The notes beneath the pieces were generated by a model. It made no database searches and was not told where the DNA came from. It was given only the letters and a program-made list of their open reading frames with translations. This document shows positions 57,779-64,000 of a stretch of DNA of 64,000 bases, one piece after another. Source of the DNA: Knoellia flava TL1 (GTDB taxonomy: Bacteria > Actinomycetota > Actinomycetes > Actinomycetales > Dermatophilaceae); the NCBI RefSeq assembly GCF_000768675.1, contig NZ_AVPI01000004.1, forward strand, positions 1 to 64,000, in the 5' to 3' direction. The position numbers and the translations under genes are program-made. The number at the start of each line of letters is the position of its first letter. The stretch's first letter is position 1.

Positions 57779-58546
57779 TCAGCCGCGGCAGCGGACCGAG
57801 AGGCAGGTGACGCAGCCCTCGAGCTTCTCGAACTCGCTGATGTCGACGGTGACGACGTCGAGCCCACGGCCGCGCAGGAGGTCGGCCGTCCGCGGCGCGC
57901 TGGCGGCCATGAGGACCGTCGACTCGTCGAGCAGCACGACGTGCGCACCACCCTCCTCCGGCATCCCCTCGTAGGTCGGGAACGCTCCGGGCCAGTCGAC
58001 GACCGGGTCCCAGCCGATGACGGTGCCGTCTGGAAGCGCGGTCACCGCGGACTTGAGGTGCAGCGCACGTTCGACGGTGACCGCCTGGGTCCGCATGCCG
58101 ACGGTGGCGAAGTGCCCCGCGAGCTGCTGGATCCCCGCACCGTTCGTGCGGCCGCCGAGCCCCACGTATGCCGTGTCGCCGACCTTGAGGACGTCTCCAC
58201 CGTCGAGCGTTCCGGGGTCGGTGATCCGCTCGACTCGGTAGCCGAGGTCGCGGACGACGCCCTCGACCGCGGCCACCTCTGGTTTGCGCTCTGCCGCACC
58301 GGGATTCGTGAGCACGGCCAGGTCGCCGGCGACGACGACGGCGTCCTCGATGAACACGGCGTCGGGGCAGTCGTCGGCGGCGGGGACCTCGACGGTCTCC
58401 CAGCCCGCGGAACGCAAGCACCCGGCATACGCCTCCCACTGCTCCCGCGCGAGGTCGAGGTCGATGACCGACTTCTCGAGGTGGGTGACGAGCCCGTCGG
58501 CGAGGCGCGGACCGGGACGGCGGACGAGGGCGGTACGACGGGTCAC
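57779..58546 (-). CDS. ddaH: Dimethylarginine dimethylaminohydrolase
   Basis: A 255-residue pentein-fold enzyme that hydrolyses N-methylated arginines to citrulline, or acts as a related amidinohydrolase. Substrate-binding and catalytic motifs: DAVFIEDAVVVAGDLAVLTNPG, GTLDGGDVLKVGDTAYVG, ALHLKSAVTALPDG (catalytic His) and EGCVTCLSVR, with Cys248 the expected nucleophile. Start GTG at 58546. It stands alone; no arginine deiminase pathway genes are adjacent. Confidence 0.9.
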   Translation of the reverse strand: MTRRTALVRRPGPRLADGLVTHLEKSVIDLDLAREQWEAYAGCLRSAGWETVEVPAADDCPDAVFIEDAVVVAGDLAVLTNPGAAERKPEVAAVEGVVRDLGYRVERITDPGTLDGGDVLKVGDTAYVGLGGRTNGAGIQQLAGHFATVGMRTQAVTVERALHLKSAVTALPDGTVIGWDPVVDWPGAFPTYEGMPEEGGAHVVLLDESTVLMAASAPRTADLLRGRGLDVVTVDISEFEKLEGCVTCLSVRCRG

Positions 58547-58565
58547 GGGGCGACCCTACGTGCGC

Positions 58566-58751
58566 TCAGACGGACTGCGGCGCCGGGTCCGGGAACCGGT
58601 CGTCGAACTCCTCGATGGTGCGTGTGCCCGGAATCGGTGACCCGAGGAGCCAGAGGACCGACAGGGTCCCGCCGACAGCGGCGAGGCCATCGTCGGACCG
58701 ATGCCGACCCACTCGCCGAGCAGGCCGACTGCCGCACCACCGCCACCCCCG
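58566..58751 (-). pseudogene. Decayed C-terminal fragment of an MFS transporter
   Basis: The minus strand encodes GAAVGLLGEWVGIGPTM, like the eleventh helix region of an MFS carrier. After a frameshift near 58685 it continues LAAVGGTLSVLWLLGSPIPGTRTIEEFDD, a last helix and tail ending at TGA 58566. No start or earlier helices remain. It is a remnant of a deleted transporter between ddaH and the GNAT gene. Confidence 0.6.
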
Positions 58752-58795
58752 TAAATCCCATGACAGCCACCCGCGGCCTCGGGCACGCTCACCCT

Positions 58796-59701
58796 ATGGA
58801 CCTCAAGCCCCTGCCCGACGGGCTCGTCGCGCGTCCCCACGTCCTCGACGACGCGCAGGCGGTGTGCGACCTCGTCGCCGCGACCGAGGTCGTCGACGCC
58901 GGCGCGGCGGCCATCGAGGTCGAGGACATCCAGGGCGACTGGGCGCGCAGCAGCTTCGACCTCGCCACCGAGAGCATCGGCCTCTGGGACGGCGACCGGC
59001 TCGTCGCCGCCGCCGAGGTGTTCAAGGGCCGCCGGGCGGACGGCGGCGTGCACCCCGAGCACCGCGGCCGCGGGCTGGGCACGTGGCTCGCCGACTGGGT
59101 CGAGGACTGTGCGCGGTCGAGCGGCTCGACGCTCGTCGGGCAGACGGTCCCCTCCCCGAGCAACGCCGAGGACTTCTTCCGCGCCCGTGGCTACCGCGAG
59201 GGCTGGACGTCGTGGGTGCTCCAGCTGCCGTCGGGCACCGCGATCGAGCCCCAGTCCTTGCCGACGGGCTACTCGCTGCGCGAGTTCGCGGGCGGCGAGG
59301 ACGGCAGGATCGCCTTCCGGCTCATCGACGACGCCTTCAGCGAGTGGCCGGGCCGCGACCCCGCGACCTACGACGACTGGGCGCCGCGCGGGCCGCTGCG
59401 GCCGGGCTTCCAGCCGTGGCAGATCCGCTTCGTCACGGACCCGGACGGCACCGACGTCGGCGTCTGCTACACGATCCACGCCGGCGACACCGGCTACGTC
59501 GACGCGATCGCGGTCCGCCGCGACCAGCGCGGGCTCGGCCTCGCCCGCGCGCTGCTCGCGGACGCGTTCTCCCGCGCGCGACAGCACGGAGCCACCGTCA
59601 GCGAGCTCTCCACCGACTCACGCACCGGCGCCCTCGGGCTCTACGAGCACGTCGGCATGCACGTCACGCAGACGTGGCGGCACTGGATGACCGACCTCTG
59701 A
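58796..59701 (+). CDS. Tandem GNAT N-acetyltransferase (MshD-like architecture)
   Basis: A 301-residue protein with two GNAT domains. The first (residues 1-145) has acetyl-CoA motif GVHPEHRGRGLGTWLADWVE. The second (about 160-300) has AIAVRRDQRGLGLARALLADAFSRA and ends GLYEHVGMHVTQTWRHWM. The layout resembles mycothiol synthase MshD, but the residues before the second motif differ, so the substrate is open. ATG at 58796 lies right after the MFS remnant. Confidence 0.85.
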   Translation: MDLKPLPDGLVARPHVLDDAQAVCDLVAATEVVDAGAAAIEVEDIQGDWARSSFDLATESIGLWDGDRLVAAAEVFKGRRADGGVHPEHRGRGLGTWLADWVEDCARSSGSTLVGQTVPSPSNAEDFFRARGYREGWTSWVLQLPSGTAIEPQSLPTGYSLREFAGGEDGRIAFRLIDDAFSEWPGRDPATYDDWAPRGPLRPGFQPWQIRFVTDPDGTDVGVCYTIHAGDTGYVDAIAVRRDQRGLGLARALLADAFSRARQHGATVSELSTDSRTGALGLYEHVGMHVTQTWRHWMTDL

Positions 59702-59712
59702 CCCGCTGCCGT

Positions 59713-63465
<3,753 letters not shown>

Positions 63466-63635
63466 GGGTGATTCGGCGCGGACGCCGCTCCTTCGTTCGT
63501 TCTCGTCAGTTACGTGTGCGGCGTGTATGCCGTGTGGTTCAGGTCAGCGTGCAACCTGTCCACCATGCCGAAGGTGACCCTGCGGTCGCAAACTGGACGT
63601 GACGGCGAGAACGTGCCTATGGAGCCCGGGGAGGC

Positions 63636-64000
63636 TCAGAAACCCAGTCGCTGCAGCTGCTTCGGGTCGCGCTGCCAGTCCTTGGCGATCTTGACGTGGA
63701 GGTCGAGGTGGATGCGCTGGCCGAGCAGCTTCTCGATGCCCTGTCGGGCCGTGGCTCCGACGTCGCGCAGCCGTGAGCCGCCGCGCCCGATGATGATCGC
63801 CTTCTGCGACGACCGCTCGACGAAGACGTTGACCCGCACGTCCATGAGGGGCTTGCCCTCGGGCCGGTCGGCGCGCGGGACCATCTCCTCGACGACGACC
63901 GCGATGGAGTGCGGCAGCTCGTCGCGCACACCCTCGAGCGCGGCCTCGCGCACGAGCTCGGCGATCATGACCACCTCGGGCTCGTCGGTGAGGACGTCGT
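63636..64000 (-). CDS. era: GTPase Era, C-terminal part
   Basis: The last 120 residues of Era, a GTPase that helps 16S rRNA maturation and 30S assembly. The KH domain is visible: EVVMIAELVREAALEGVRDELPHSIAVVVEE, then ERSSQKAIIIGRGGSRLRDVGATARQGIEKLLG and the end VKIAKDWQRDPKQLQRLGF. The gene continues beyond the right edge. It may lie just upstream of recO-type genes in other actinobacteria, but here recO is 11 kb away. Confidence 0.94.
   Translation of the reverse strand, partial: DVLTDEPEVVMIAELVREAALEGVRDELPHSIAVVVEEMVPRADRPEGKPLMDVRVNVFVERSSQKAIIIGRGGSRLRDVGATARQGIEKLLGQRIHLDLHVKIAKDWQRDPKQLQRLGF

Overview
This is a high-GC window (I estimate slightly above 70%) with almost no non-coding DNA. 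Many genes overlap by four bases (ATGA or GTGA), GTG starts are common, and there are several likely leaderless transcripts, so it is an actinobacterial chromosome. The gene order ahpE / DUF3052 / aceE / fasR / fabD / acpP / fabF / accD matches the mycobacterial ahpE-to-accD6 region, and DUF3145 follows it as in streptomycetes. Gene content and the abundance of the word GTATGCC suggest Micrococcales, perhaps Intrasporangiaceae; that placement is inference. I see no prophage, insertion sequence, CRISPR array or replication origin.

Layout. 1-3.8 kb: a Nif3-like gene butted against tRNA-Val, ahpE, a DUF3052 protein and two PH-domain membrane proteins. 3.9-6.7 kb: aceE. 6.9-10.3 kb: an ABC-2 exporter with its own DesK/DesR-type two-component system. 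10.4-13.5 kb: a secreted GDPD esterase, argG and a small membrane protein. 13.5-20.2 kb: fatty-acid synthesis genes fasR-fabD-fabH-acpP-fabF-accD; FabD carries an unexpected C-terminal biotinyl-like domain. 20.3-22.5 kb: DUF3145, a secreted repeat protein and a CAT-anticodon tRNA. 22.6-25.9 kb: a glutamate-type ABC importer. 26-28.2 kb: an RsbU-type phosphatase, tRNA-Asn and a hypothetical gene. 28.2-32.8 kb: dnaG, an endonuclease-fold remnant, a DHFR-like protein and dgt. 32.8-40.2 kb: a lipoprotein, a YdeI-like protein, a Ser/Thr kinase, dus, a sulfurtransferase, a sigma factor fused to a membrane/extracellular domain, and a cold-shock protein. 40.3-47.6 kb: an FMN reductase/luciferase-like pair, a CNNM/CBS protein, a coiled-coil protein, an MFS exporter, glyS and a small membrane protein. 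47.6-50.9 kb: a complete Zur-controlled zinc importer (znuA-znuC-znuB-zur). 51-57.7 kb: a cupin, uppS, recO, a frameshifted gene, a secreted M15 peptidase, an SOS-box-controlled alkB, and leuA with a leucine leader peptide. 57.8-64 kb: DDAH, a decayed MFS fragment, a tandem GNAT, a lipoprotein, asd, a BCCT transporter and the 3' part of era.

The least expected signals are structural. Two families of intergenic hairpin repeats recur: three copies of a CGACnnATTGC-type element placed 7-9 bases after a stop codon, and two copies of a GGGTCCGGAGGG-type element between convergent genes. The 7-mer GTATGCC/GGCATAC occurs about 43 times on both strands, inside and outside genes, roughly seven times my composition-based expectation. 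Regulatory sites that can be read directly are a double Zur box, a LexA box, a Leu-rich leader peptide with competing hairpins, and an inverted repeat in front of fabD. Three loci are broken (30.4, 53.2 and 58.6 kb).
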